Source of the DNA: Atriophallophorus winterbourni
Lineage: Eukaryota > Platyhelminthes > Trematoda > Plagiorchiida > Microphallidae
Assembly: GCA_013407085.1 (NCBI GenBank)
Contig: JACCGJ010005434.1
Location: 1-64,000, forward strand
Length of the DNA stretch: 64,000 nucleotides
Reading direction: 5' to 3'
The notes below the pieces were generated by a model. The model had not been told where the DNA came from. It saw only the letters and a list, made by a program, of their open reading frames with translations, and did no database searches. Positions 48,350 through 60,330 of this stretch are shown one piece after another. Numbering within the stretch: position 1 is the first letter of the stretch; each line of letters starts with the position of its first letter. A program made the translations under genes and the position numbers.

Positions 48350-49060
48350 ATAGTGTGATGATCTTGGTATTTGCTTCTCTTAAGGGACACTCCTGCTTAA
48401 GCACTGAAGAAGCAATCGATGAAGCGGCTGTATTAAAGGTGTTCTAAAGTGTTCGATCAGCTCCTTTGGGATTCCATCGTCACCAAAGCCATTCTCTCGC
48501 TAAACGGTCGACCGCTCTATTGAGCTTTTGAAGAGTAGGGTAGAATCTAATTGTTCAATGGTTGGTAGACACTCAACATGTTTGAGTGCTTGTGGCAAAA
48601 CTGTGTTGTACTTAGAGTAAATAGAATAAGTGCTTGATCCATCTTTCAGTCTGCTGAGTTTTTCGAGAAATTGCTGACCATATAATGATTTAATGAGAGC
48701 TGTTTCAAGTTTGTTTGAACCAATGGTTCACTGGATCCAATCATACATACCGTGAAAACTACAAGTATCTGTCGTTTTTTGGATGCCGAGGCTAATTTTA
48801 GTCCACTAGTCATTTGCACATCACCATTCGTTTGCTGGACGTAAATGTTCATCTGTTGGCATTTATTGGAACTTTAAGTATGCTGATTGTTTCTTGCCCA
48901 TGACAGCAGTCATCATAGAAGCTTTAGGTTTGAACCAGTCGCTCGTTCGAGTTTTTCTTTACAACATAAGGTGAAAGACTGACTCGGGTTATACATTTCG
49001 AGATGAATAACACTAACACAATCCGAAACGAGAAAGAAAAGAAGAAAATCCACGGTGAAC
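48350..49060 (-). mobile_element. RTE-like LINE fragment, second copy
   Basis: The minus strand aligns with 55915-56560 of the RTE-like element. Landmarks are TTCAAACAAACTTGAAACAG versus TCCAAACAAACTTAAAACGG, CTACCAACCATTGAACAATT versus TGCCAACCATTAAACATCT, and CTCGAACGAGCGACTGGTT versus CTCGAACGAGCTACTGGTT. It covers the end of the endonuclease and the start of RT. Heavily frameshifted. Confidence 0.75.
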
Positions 49061-49095
49061 AAAAATCGCTGTTGGATCATAATTCTGTGATCCAA

Positions 49096-49290
49096 TTAGT
49101 TCCTGAAAATCCTTTCACTATATGATTGTACAACATCTGACGATAGGGAGTTCCATAAAAAACAAACGCCCACCGAATAGAAGAACCGACGGCAGTTCCG
49201 GTGAGAATGTGGAATATGAAATGCCAGTGGGTGAGTACGTGTGGTATGGCTTGACCGGAGGCGAAATAGATGGCTCAGAGGATGCATCTT
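49096..49290 (-). mobile_element. CR1-like LINE extreme C-terminus
   Basis: The minus frame reads HIPHSHRNCRRFFYSVGVCF then LWNSLSSDVVQS, the RNCRR-FFS-RV---WN-LP block that ends CR1-like proteins. It abuts a plus-strand LINE at 49318, giving a tail-to-tail-like pile-up. Confidence 0.7.
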
Positions 49291-49317
49291 TGAGTTCATT
49301 ATTTTATACCAATACCA

Positions 49318-50277
49318 AATGACAGTAAGATGGTTTTGTTTGCTGACGATATAAACGTATTGAGGCGAATCAACAATGCTGACGATTGTATTTTGTTGCA
49401 AAACGATTTGAATGCTCTGTACAACTGGTCATCCGAAAATAAACTGTCATTGAATATGCAAAAGTAGAAGATCATTCAGATCGGTCATGACCTTGGCTTT
49501 ATCTATCAATACAAGCTCAGCGACAGAAACCTGGAGTACACAGAAGAAGAAAAGGACCTGGGTGTCTGGATTTGCTGTAGTTTGAAAAATGGTCTATAAT
49601 GCGAAGCCGTTTACAAAAGCGCGTCTCGGCTGCTCGGCATGTTACGGCGGATATTTGGACGTTTTCACCCGGGGTGTTTTCCTCTCATGATGAACACATA
49701 TACACCCGGTTCTTGACTATGCCGCACAAGCCTGGACACCATGGATCCAAATGACAGCTTACTTCTGGATCGCATATATTGGAGAGTTTCTAAGCTTGTC
49801 ATAGGACTCGAAATTATGCCATTCGCCGGGCGACTCAGACGACTGGAGCTGAGGACACTTGCACAAAGATGAATGCGAGGTGATCTCATTCTCGCATGTA
49901 AAATACTACTGATTCCCACCCCTTGGAGTTATTATTCCATCTTCGATCTTCCATCAACAGGCTTGGTCATGGATGCAAGTTGGAAATACCACATTCCAAA
50001 CGGAACTGTCGCAGGTATTTTTTTCGGTGCGTGTTTGCTTTGTTTGGAATTCCATACCTGCCGATTTGATAAGCTCAAACAGTTTATCTATATTCAAAAC
50101 GAAACTTGACAATTATATGAGAGCAAATCCGAATTTTGCCACCAACTATTAATAAACTATCATCGTCCTATTGATTTTGATTTTATTTATACATACATAT
50201 ACATTTGTCCCTATAGTTCCACTCTAAGGTTATTGTAAAGTCAATTGCTTTTTCAACCATAAATCTTGAATCTTAGT
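49318..50277 (+). mobile_element. CR1-like LINE, motif C to 3' tail
   Basis: The plus frame opens with KMVLFADDINVLRRINNADD (RT motif C intact). It continues LLQNDLNALYNWSSENKLSL, a stop, then IYQYKLSDRNLEYTEEEKDL and GVWICCS. After frameshifts it reads RMRGDLILACKIL and WKYHIPNGTVAGIFFGACLL (49870-50030). The 3' UTR ends CAACCATAAATCTTGAATCT at about 50277, the same tail as in the LINE at 42540 on the opposite strand. Confidence 0.8.
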
Positions 50278-51320
50278 ATTGGATCCAATTGAACCCGTCT
50301 GCGAGGCAGTGTATCCAAATTAAGATGCAACAATCGATCCTCATATGGTAGGTTGCGGAGACAGCCAATCAGTTTAGTTGCTCTGTGGTAAATCCTCTCG
50401 AGCAGCTTGATGCGCTTTTGCAGCCATGGTGCCAAAGCTTGCACTGAGTAATCCATCACTGGGTTAGTATACATATTTATGAGCTTGGGGAATGTTTCAC
50501 GGGAAAATGTCCAAAAATATGCCGAATCATAACTAGCATGCTGCTAGTCTGGTTGTGCACTGCTTCGCATTGCATGCTATTCTTAAGACTTCACACTAAT
50601 ACATACGTCGAGGTCCTTTTCTTTTGTTGTCCATTCCAGTTGTGACGACCCAAGGTTGTATGAGAATGGAAAATGTTTGCCTATTTGCAACATTTTACAC
50701 TTTCTGAAGTTGAATGGAAGCTTGTTTCGTTCTGATCAGCTGTTCAATAAATCCAAATCGCTTTATAAGCGCAAACACTCCACGCTTGACGTGATTCGCA
50801 TCCAATGTCTAGCATCATCCGCAAAGATAATCATTTTGGCTGTGAAAAGTTTCGGAAGGTCATTGATGTAGACCAAAAAGAGAACCGGACTAAGTACCGA
50901 ACCTTGTGGAACACCGCAAGTGGCTTCGGTTTACATAGACATCACACCATCGATACGTACAGTTGCCTTACGATCAAGAAGGTAGCTTCTCAGCCAGGTA
51001 AGAAGGCACCCATTATTACTAACATCCTGCAACTTGCTTAGGATTATAGAATAGTCCACGCGATCAAACGCCTTTGATATGTCCAAGTTAAACGCATGCA
51101 CGCAACTACCTTCATCCACTGCCTGCGTCCAGTCATTCATTGTCTCCAGTAGGTTAGTCAAGCAAGAACGTGACTTCTGAAATCCATGTTGGGCAGCAAG
51201 TTTTGGGCTTCGAGATGACTCAAAATTCTTTCGCACACAATTCGCTCCATAAATTTTGAGATCACTGGAAGGAGTGTAACAGGGCGGTAGCTCCCTGAGT
51301 CAGAATGTGTTCCACCTTTG
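50278..51320 (-). mobile_element. CR1-like LINE, RT core to thumb
   Basis: Minus strand 5' to 3': KGGTHSDSGSYRPVTLLPVI (51240-51320), QKSRSCLTNLLETMNDWTQA, motif A LDISKAFDRVDYS (51030-51090), motif B/C region CGVPQGSVLSPVLFLVYIND then MIIFADDA (50805-50930), and the thumb YSVQALAPWLQKRIKLLERI with PYEDRLLHLNLD (50300-50470). Both catalytic Asp residues of FADD are kept, but frames change between blocks. Confidence 0.82.
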
Positions 51321-52935
51321 TAGAAGAAGAAGAAGAAGAAGAAAAATTGCTTTATTCGAGTACACGGATTTTCAGCGATACTATTAATTCGACCACACAA
51401 AATAAAATGTACATTTTTTTAAAAAGACATGTCAAATAAGGATGATCCCACTTAAGTTATTATACTGTCAGTTTCTTCCTCAAATCGAGAATGACTTTTG
51501 TATGGCCAACCAAATATCGAGCCAGGTAAGGAATAAAAGAATTTTTGAACTTCTCAGTTCTTGCATACGGGATTATATGTTGACTAGGCGTAGCTGGGAA
51601 AGATCTGCAAGCCATAAGGACCTCATGCAGTGGGTGTGCAGTATCAGACGATATGACTCTGACAAATCTGTCACATTCACGAAAGTGGCGTTCGACGATC
51701 ATATCACGATAGAGGAAATTAATTTGAAATTAATTTGATTCCTCTTCTGATCATCAAAAAATCCTTTTCAAAAAGACCAGGAAAAATTATAGGGGTTGTG
51801 TAGATTAAAATGGGAACAATGCAGGAAAAAAACAAAACATCTAACTACATCAGGAGGAACAGCTAAAGAACGCAGACGTAAGGCGTAAAATGATAACCTT
51901 CTGACCTTCAAGTACTGTGCAGTCACATGATCGGTCCATTTGAGACTCTGTGATAAAATGACGCCGAGATACTTGAAACATTCGCTTCTGCTGAAATTCG
52001 AGTCATGGAAGGAAATCGTGGGAATTCTTTGAAGCAGAGTTGACGACGCTGACCAGCCAGGTTTGAAAATATTACCTCTTTGCATTTTTGAGGATTTAAC
52101 GATAAGCCGAGTGAGGATGACCACTGGCCAATGTTATTGATAATAAATTCAGATGTAGGAGAGTCAGCACGTCTATGGTGGTAAAAAACAACAGCAATAT
52201 CATCAGCATATTTTAGAATAATAGTGGAATGAAAGCAAGGAAGATCAGAAATGTAGATAGAAAATAAGAAGGGGGGCAGTATTGCACTTTGTAGAACACC
52301 GCAAGAAATCGCTACAGAATTGGAGACTTTACCATTCACGGCAGTATACTGCACGCGGTCCAGTCAGTCGGTACAACACCCTCCCTCAAAGAGCGATTAA
52401 ATAAATCACAAAGTGGTTTGTACAATTTACTACCGCATAACTTTAGAATTGCAGGTGTGATTCCGTCAGCTCCAGCGGACTTGTTAATGCGTAACCTGCG
52501 TAGGTGGAGCTGCACTATTCCCGAATTGATGCATATATCGGATATAGACTCCGGTAAAATTGGTGCTGACAATTCCGATCGTAGCAATGCATCCTTGGGG
52601 GTAAAAACTCGTGAATAAAATCTGGCTAAAGCCTTAGCGGTTTCCAGCAGAGAATCAGTTAATCCGTTATCTGTCATGATCGGAAAAACTTCGGGTTTCA
52701 GCTTAGTCGTGTTGTTAACAGTTCGATAAAGCAGTTTGGGATTTCACTGCATTCTTACTGCCAGCCGAAGCTGGTGATATTGTTTATCCTCCCGGATGAG
52801 ATATGTGACTTGATTCCGCAATTCGCGAAAGTTTGCCCCGGTCGATTTTGTTCTGGCGACCCTGTGAATAGCCTATGCCAAATTTCGCTTTGCCAACCAT
52901 TTTCTAGTGCGACTGCGAATTCTGAAGTAGGGTTC
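51321..52935 (-). mobile_element. CR1-like LINE with internal RT deletion
   Basis: Minus strand: REDKQYHQLRLAVRMQ then NPKLLYRTVNNTTKLKPEVF (52690-52800), NKSAGADGITPAILKLCGSK (about 52470), and GVVPTDWTACSILP (52340-52380). It then jumps straight to VQYTAVNGKVSNS, ILPPFLFSIYISDLP and motif C KYADDIAVV (52200-52230), LSLNPQKCKEVIFS and FKYLGVILSQSLKWTDHV (51900-51990). RT motif A is missing. The 3' UTR with AATAAA ends in a (TTC)n tail, seen as GAA repeats at 51321-51345 beside the 50278-51320 LINE. Confidence 0.82.
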
Positions 52936-54189
52936 TTTGCTATTATGTTTTGAGACAGTTGAAATTTGAATGTCTCATGTTAGTCATGTAATCTGTCGGA
53001 ATTGTGCAATGCGAAGTAATATATACAATATATATGATATATACCGACCAGAAAACAGAAAAATACAACTCATCCACGCTGCTAATCAACAATAATATGA
53101 AAATCTTTTTTTCTGATACTGTTGTGAATTCAATTTTCTTGCAAATTTTGAGAGAATTTGATTGCTGAATGAAATTATCAGTTGAAATCCAATAGCCTCC
53201 AATAGCTCCCCACAAACAAACGGACTTATAAACTTCTCAGGTATGTATGAATAGGATCCGGCATCTAACTTATAGACCAGTTATTGTTGATTTATTCGAA
53301 GTACGTTCAAGATTCAACATTCAAGAAACTCCCACGTGTGGAATAACTGTTCCAACGCATGCTCGGTCTCGGTTATCTGTGACTATTATGGAGATTAAGC
53401 TGGTTATTTGAGTGTAGAAGCGATTCTTATTTGCTTATTTATACTTAGAATTACTAGCAGTCAATACACGAAGAGCTTGTGAAATTCGGGAGTTGTCCTT
53501 CAAAGCATGAACAAAATTTTCGATCTCTAATACAGAGACGCGTTAAGCGATGAAAATGAAACTCGGAGATAATCTCGTGAACAGTGTTGTTGCAATGCTA
53601 GCAACTTACGTACCCAGTTCAAATGAAAGAAAATAGCCTTATCAGTTCACATTCTACTCTGGACATGGGCGTGCTAAAACACGCTTGATTTATTCTTGGC
53701 TATGAACGTGAGGTCAAGTTTAATTTGCTATCCATGTTTCACACGTGTCAATTGCTTTCCGTTTCAAGGTCAACCACTAGCGCGTCCACTTGAAACATGA
53801 GAATCAGTCCAGTTCTGTGTCACTCTACATAAACATTAGCATTTTGCTCATAAAAGATACCAGCATTTATGCTAAACAAATAAGATGCAGTTGCAAACAG
53901 GGGCATATTTTGAAGCCATTGTTAAATAGAGCTCTTAGGTGCAACACACGGAAGCATTGTGATTCTCAGTCAATTATTCAATAAAGCACTCATAAATAAC
54001 TAATGGGAGGAACACAATACAAGATATTTTTCGGTAAATTAATGAATACTCGAGCCAGACGGTTTTGTGAGTGAGTATTGATGGATGCTTTCAAATAGAA
54101 AATGAGAATGCGACGTTTTGCTTCAGTAGATGAAAGAATAATTACTTAATACCTTGGTCGATTTTTTACATCAATGAACAAGTTCCAGG
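52936..54189. other. no gene recognised
   Basis: AT-rich stretch between LINEs, with a run of TATA-type dinucleotides near 53018-53045. No recognisable protein or repeat. Confidence 0.4.
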
Positions 54190-57097
54190 ATTGTCACGGC
54201 CGGAGCGGTTTTTGGGGATAAGTTTCCAATTCCAAAAATGCTCCATTAGCGCGTCTCATATAGCCGCTGACAGCAAAGTCCAGCTACTGGTCTGCATGCT
54301 TGGTCCTATATTACTCAGTGGAACTCTTTCTACTGACAGGAGAAGGGGCGATGGCAGCTGACTGGCGCATCAAAACCAGCTTGCTTCGGGCAGGTGGAGC
54401 TAGTAAGTCCATGAAGGCGGTCCACCTAGGGTCAGAAAAACTCTTATCTCAAATCTCCACTGCCTTGTGGTTACATCAAATCATGGAAAAGGCCTCAGGA
54501 GTCAACCTCGTGGAGAAATCCGGGGCCAGAGTCCCGGTAGGCAGTCCGAAGTTTTATTTAACTTCGTCCTGCCAACTCCTGCGACGGCATCGTTGTCCAA
54601 AGTATCAGCCTAGCTTTTCCTTTGGTTCCGGTGGTGTCTTAGAGAGGCAATAGCTAGTTCCCCCATATTGAACTGCCCTGGCGTACATGTCAACGCACCA
54701 ATAGAGAGGACGCTCCATTCCGCTTCTATGGATAATAACACAGGAAGCATCAAATACCGGTTAAAATCTATGACTCTACTGGCGTAGAGCTCAGCGCCTG
54801 GGGCTGCTTCAGACGGTGAGAGAGATTTTTAGATATCATTGGACGGCTGCCGCCCGCTTTAAACCGAGCAGCGCCCCAGACAATAAGGTGCCGTCTCGCC
54901 ATGGTCTGCTATCCTCACTGGGTGCATGGGGATTAGGAATCAACCGACAAGCATACTGTATTTTTCCGCACCAGCGAAACGAATTACTAAACAACAAAGT
55001 TCAGTTCTGAAACTGGGAACCTGGAACGTCCGGTCCATGCTTCCAGGATTTCATGACGACGTCTGGAATATCAAAGTCGTAAGAAAATGCTGAAGCTCGA
55101 CGTGGTTGCCCTGCAAGAGACGCGCTTACCAGACACTGGTATGCTAACAGAAAGAGATTAAACATTCTTTTGGAAAGGAAGGGGTTCTGATGAGCCTCGA
55201 TTGCATGGAGTTGGGTTTGCCGTGCGAAACGACCTACTAAAAGCAGCAGAACCGAGCAGCAGTGGGAGCGAACGGATTTGGACTCTAAATCTGAAGTGCA
55301 TTACTGGTACCATTACGCTGGTTAACGTTTATGCATCGACGCTCTCTGTGACGCCTGCTGATAAAAACGCTTTTTATAAAAGCAAAAAAGCAGTCCTCAT
55401 AAACATGCCACTTTAAACTATGTAGTGGTATTGGGTGATTTCAATGCCAGAGTTGGTGCAGATTACGAGTCTTGGCAAAACTGTCTCTGAAGGTTCGGTG
55501 TAGGTAAAACAAAGTAAATGGACAACATTTTTTAGAACTGTGCACACAGTTCAATCTTTGAGTCAGTATCACTTACTTTCAAACAAAACTACAGCATAAA
55601 GTCTCTTGGAAACATCCTCGATCTGGGCATTTGCATCAACTTGATCTTATTCTTGTTAGGCGCACTAATATAGGAAGCGTACTCCTCGCCAGATCATATC
55701 ACAGCGCAGACTGACCATTCACTGGTTTGTGCAAAACTGAAGTTTCCCCAGACTAGACTTCATCGGGCCAAATTGTCTGCTAAGCCAAGGATGGACGTTA
55801 CTAGCATGTGCGAACTTAATCTTGCTGCGCGATTTTCAAAAGCCTTCACAACTGAGTACAACGAAACAACCCAACTCGAATCGGCTTCAGAAAACTGGGA
55901 ATCGATTAAAAACTGCATACGCCGAGTTTCACTTTCCACTTACGGTCCTAAGACAGCTCGAACGAGCTACTGGTTTGAAGTACTGGATGAGAAACGGTCA
56001 GCATTCTTGAAGTTCATAGATATGCCAACAGATGAAAAACTTAATACTTCTAAGAGCAGCTAAAAATAAGGTCCAACAGACTGCAAGACGATGTGCCAAT
56101 GACTATTGGACTGAAATTGGCCTCACTATCCAAAATAGCTGAGGATACTGAAAGTTTTCACGGTATGTATAATGGGATTAAGAGAGCCATTGGTCCAAAC
56201 AAACTTAAAACGGCTCCCATTAAGTCTGTATCTGGTAACCCGATTGTCAACAAAACCCAGCAGATGTAAAGATGGATTGAGCACTTCTCCTCTCTTTACA
56301 CTAGGGACAATACGGTTGAAAATGTTGAGCGGTTGCCAACCATTAAACATCTAGATACGCCCCCTACTCTTGATGAGCTCAATAGGGCAATCGACCGCTT
56401 ATCGGATGGTAAGGCCCCTGGTGGCGACGGAATTCCACCTCAGCTCATCAAATGCTGCAGAACAGCATTATTACAAACTATTCACCATTTGCTTCTTCAG
56501 TGCTGGTAGGAGGATTGTGTTCCATAAGAGATGCAAGAGACGAATATCACCGCGCTATTTAAGAATGAGGGTGATAGAGGCGACTGCAACAATGGCAGAA
56601 GAATTTATTTTCTGGATGTTGTAGGCAAATTGTTTTTAACGTTTTACAGATGCGGCAACATGAATAAGCAGACGGAGATTACTCCGAATCTCAATGTGGC
56701 TTCCGCAGGGAAAGATCAACCGTTGACGTGATCTTATCCCTGAAGCAACTTCAAGAAAAGTGTTGGGAACAGCATGTACCGTTATACGCTGTTTTATTGA
56801 TTTAACGAAATCATTCGACTACGTCAGCATGGAGGGTCTTTTCAAAATGCTTGATCTGATAGACTGCCCCTCAAGACTGCTCCGACCAATTATTTCCTTT
56901 CACTCTTGCATGATGGATTCAGTCCATTTTAACGGTTTCAGCTCAGAAGCCTTTGAAATTTGCCGAGGCGTCAAATAAGGGTGTGTTATTGTCCCCATGC
57001 TTTTCGGTATTTTTTGCTCTGCTTCTAAAGCACACTTTTAGGGCGAGAACAAAAGGCATTTACCTACGCACACGAAGTGACGGCAAGCTTTTCAGCC

Positions 57098-57514
57098 TGT
57101 TATGAGGCCACCCTCCGAACGAATAAAACAAGCCGGATTACCTGATCAACCAAAGTTCGCAACGGAGAGAAATTGCATGTTGGGTAAGCCATGTTGTATC
57201 TTGGAGACAAATCCCATGTTCACTTAATTCAATTTTTCTGACTCGGCCATGACAACTAACTTTCGTCGTTCCCACTATGCACTTTCCCATGATTATGGTG
57301 TACCTCCACACATTCACTCTGTTGTTGCCATATAAATGCAAACCATGTTCACGGTCTAAACGCAAACACTGGGCGCTTGGACACGGACTCCAGATCAACG
57401 TTCCATTCCAGCCTTGTTATGTTTTTTCTGACTTTGGGGTTAAGAACAACGCATAGATTGATAGAACGCAACGACTGTCTCTTCTGCAACATCGACGATT
57501 CATCCATCATAACA
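57098..57514 (-). mobile_element. MITE copy B inserted in RTE-like LINE
   Basis: 417 bp with 8-bp perfect terminal inverted repeats TGTTATGA/TCATAACA. It is flanked by CAGCC (57093-57097) and CAACC (57515-57519), a 5-bp duplication with one change. Removing the element and one duplication rejoins the RTE frame between GKLFS and NRLRA, which supports the limits. Homologous to 26736-27127 in the opposite orientation. Confidence 0.85.
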
Positions 57515-57527
57515 CAACCTGAACCGG

Positions 57528-58466
57528 TTGAGAGCACAAACAAAAGTACGGGATGTGCTAATCCGTGACTTGCTGTTTGTCGACGATGCAACCATTATTG
57601 CTCAATCCCTAGAACACCTCCACTCGCTAATGGACTGTTTTTCGTCGGCATGCAAAGACTTTGGGCTAACAATCAGCATGAACAAGACCAAATTCCTTGG
57701 TCAAGGGACTGTATCGCCTCCAATCATCACTGTTGGATACTGTCAGCTTGAATCAGTACATCGTTTCACATATCTTGGTGCAACCATTGCGGATAACCTC
57801 TCGCTATACACGGAGATTGATAAGCAGATTGGCAGAGCAGCTGTCATTTTATACCGATTGAATTCTGTAAAGACAAAGATGATGGTATACAGCGCGTGCG
57901 TACCAAATGCTTCACTGTACGGCAGTGAAACCTGGACAACATACGCAAGACACGAACGGAATCTGAATGCTTTTCATCTACAAAACACCCGTCGTATCTT
58001 GAACATATCGTGGATGGATAAAGTTGCTAATGCTCAATTGCTTTCAAAAGCTGGTCTACAGAGCATGTACACCCTACTAGAACAGCAAAGCCTACCATGG
58101 CTTAGCCACGACTACAGAATGAAAAATGGTCGTATTCCGAAAGATCTACTCTATGGTGAGTTCCAATCAGGAACTCGACCATTAGGCAGACCGCACCTGC
58201 AGTACAAAGACCTTTGCCAAAGAGATATGAAAGCTCTTGGCATTGACCCCGCGAGGTGGGAAGAACTTGCTCTTGACCGCTCACATTGGAGGCATGGTGT
58301 AAAGCGTCGTCTGCAAGCTGGGGAGGAGCAGATACAGCTCTTGGCTGCTAAACACAGATCACACCACCGGTTTTCAACTAACGCCGATCGACCGCGTACT
58401 GTCTATCGCTGCGTGCGCTGTGGGAGATATTCTTTCTCCCGAGTCGGACTGTTTAGTCATTCGTAA
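57528..58466 (+). pseudogene. RTE-like RT motif C and C-terminal domain (312 codons open)
   Basis: Longest open coding stretch in the window outside SMAD. Starts artificially just after the MITE. Contains FVDDATIIAQS (catalytic DD present), FTYLGATIADNLSLYTEIDK, YRLNSVKTKMMVYSACVPNA and a zinc-like C-terminal CVRCGRYSFSRVGLFSH. About nine codons present in the sister copy at 62518 (SRVWGNHKL region) are deleted here. Confidence 0.8.
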
Positions 58467-58554
58467 AGCTGTGGAGTATGAAACAATTACGCGCTTCAGA
58501 TGTCCATCCACGGTCCACATCGACCGAAAGAGGCCAGCAACATCAATGAAATCA

Positions 58555-58845
58555 TGCGAGATTTAGACGTGATTTACGGCGCTCAAACTTGCTCGATATC
58601 TATTGTCAGACTGGATAATCACACCCAAATCTTTTTCGAAGGAGACTGGTCGAATAACGGTTTGACCGATTTAATATTCCTCGTTGAACTCGCCGTTAAG
58701 TGATAATAAGCAATATTTTGTGGTATTGAATGCCTTCTTGTTATTTTGGAATTAAGCGTGAAACATGACAAAATCTCGTTGCAGGTTCCGCATGTAAGCT
58801 GTAACATTTAACTTGCGTAACAGCTTCCCGTCTCCTGTAAAGAAG

Positions 58846-58884
<39 letters not shown>

Positions 58885-60330
58885 ATATATAATATATATA
58901 TATATATATAGATATATATAGAGAGAGAGAGAGGAGAGAGAGAGAGACTTCCCTTATTTCAGTGTAACCACACTTGTTTAAAGCCATTGGATGATAATTT
59001 AACGGATTTTTCCCCTCGCCACTCTTGGACATGGGACAAATCAGAGCAGTTTTCCAGGGTTTAGATACGAAACGCTTTTCGAACAGGTCAAACGTTGGTA
59101 TTGCCAATTAGGAGCACAGGGTATGCACGAAGTCGGGGTTTATTTTGTTAATTCCGAGTTAACCGGTTTTCTTTATTGTTTTTAATTTTTATTTCGACTG
59201 CGTAAAGATTGGACAGACTGCAGCCGTCGAAGTTCAGAGACTTCCAGTTGTCAACACTTATGCGATTATTAATTTAAATTGTTGTTTAGGAACGTATGTA
59301 CCATCTTTAAATGATGTTACTAAGTCATTAGGAGAGGCCAGTGGTAGCATTCCAATTTAAACACTCTGGAGGTTGTTGACATGCTGGTAGAGTATTTTGG
59401 GATTCATAACAATTATATGACTAGACTGTTTTGATATTGTTTTCTGTCATTTTAAATGAGGAACACACTTATTTTGTAATAAGGTGTTGTTGGACCATTT
59501 TAGTCTTGATAGATGATCTAAATAATTATGCCAGGCCTTGCCCATTTGCACATCGATTCCCGTGTCATGTGCATTAGTCGAAAACGATCCAATCAGTCAG
59601 AAGCGTTAGACATATCCAGATAGCAAGCGTGGATGCTAGCTCCTCCGTCAACCGCTTGGGTCCATCCCTTTAACACCGTCAACAATTTTGTCAAGTATGA
59701 GCTAGATTTGCGAAAACCATGTGGCGCTTCAGTTAGTATATTTTGCGATTACAAGCAATGAATTATTTCTTCGTATCCATACACTCTAGAAATTGGGATC
59801 TGTTCTGATCGAAATCGGCTGTTATATGTGGTTGTAATGCGATGTGCAAGTCGTTAATCCCTGAAGAAGGGTTTTAAAAGAATCGGCACTTTTATGTTTG
59901 TAGCTAAGCTCGGAACATTAAAATCACCAAGCATAAGTGAATGTGAGAAGGGTAGCTTCAATTTACAACGCATTGCATTAGATAGCAGAATTTGAGCGGC
60001 ATTTGATGAAGAGGGGGGCGATACAATAATGCCATGTGTCGCCGACGGTTATCACGCAAATGTATGAAGCAGAACAATGTATCTGGGACATTTAACTCAG
60101 AGGAGTAAAGTTTAATACAGCGGATGCCTACATGTAAGTGAAGAAGGACACCATCATAGTTTGTTGCTTTATCTCATCTGTAAATCATCACATGTTGTGT
60201 AGTGAGTTCGGAATCATGCACAGAATTACGCAACCAGATTTCCGTTGCTACGATCAAATCTCACGACGCTGAGATTGCACTTGAATAAAGTTCAATAAAG
60301 TTGCCCAGAAGGCCCTGATACTTGGTGTAG
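58555..60330 (-). mobile_element. degenerate CR1-like LINE, endonuclease to RT
   Basis: Minus strand, 5' to 3': LIVATEIWLRNSVHDSEL (60190-60250), GIIVSPPSSSNAAQ and SLMLGDFNVPSLA (59925-60020) from the endonuclease. Then HGFRKSSSYLTKLL and AVDGGASIHACYLDMSNASD (59590-59730) from RT. Fingers-type KPWKTALICPMSKSGEGKNP and LNYHPMALNKCG (58960-59080) lie closer to the 3' side, and post-motif C sequence around 58620-58650. The order of RT blocks is not fully collinear, so more than one copy may be overlapped. Confidence 0.6.
58846..58947. repeat. (TA)n-(GA)n compound microsatellite
   Basis: TA dinucleotides at 58846-58920 with small interruptions, followed by GA repeats at 58921-58947. Inside the degenerate LINE at 58555-60330. 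Confidence 0.95.

Larger units (their letters stand above)
54190..58550 (+). mobile_element. RTE-like LINE, nearly full length, broken
   Basis: GC-rich 5' region (54190-54660). Endonuclease with LGTWNVRSMLPG (about 55010), ALQETRLPDTG, LHGVGFAVRN, LVNVYASTLSV, VLGDFNARVGADYESW (55430) and TDHSLVCAKLKF (55720). RT with LDELNRAIDRLSDGKAPGGD then GIPPQLIKC (56370-56450), FIDLTKSFDYVSMEGLFKM (56795-56850) and motif C LLFVDDATIIAQS (57570-57610). C-terminus with YGSETWTTYARHERNLNAFH, RRILNISWMD and GRPHLQYKDLCQRDMKALGI to the stop at 58466. This order and the C-terminal block are typical of RTE/BovB-like elements. It is dead: many stops and a MITE at 57098-57514. Confidence 0.88.

Noticed and set aside
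48646..48852. Small minus frame whose SSEPLVQTNLKQL resembles a frame at 56172-56354
   Set aside because: The similarity is real but is in the wrong frame of two RTE copies; the coding frame is the one giving GPNKLKTAPIKS.
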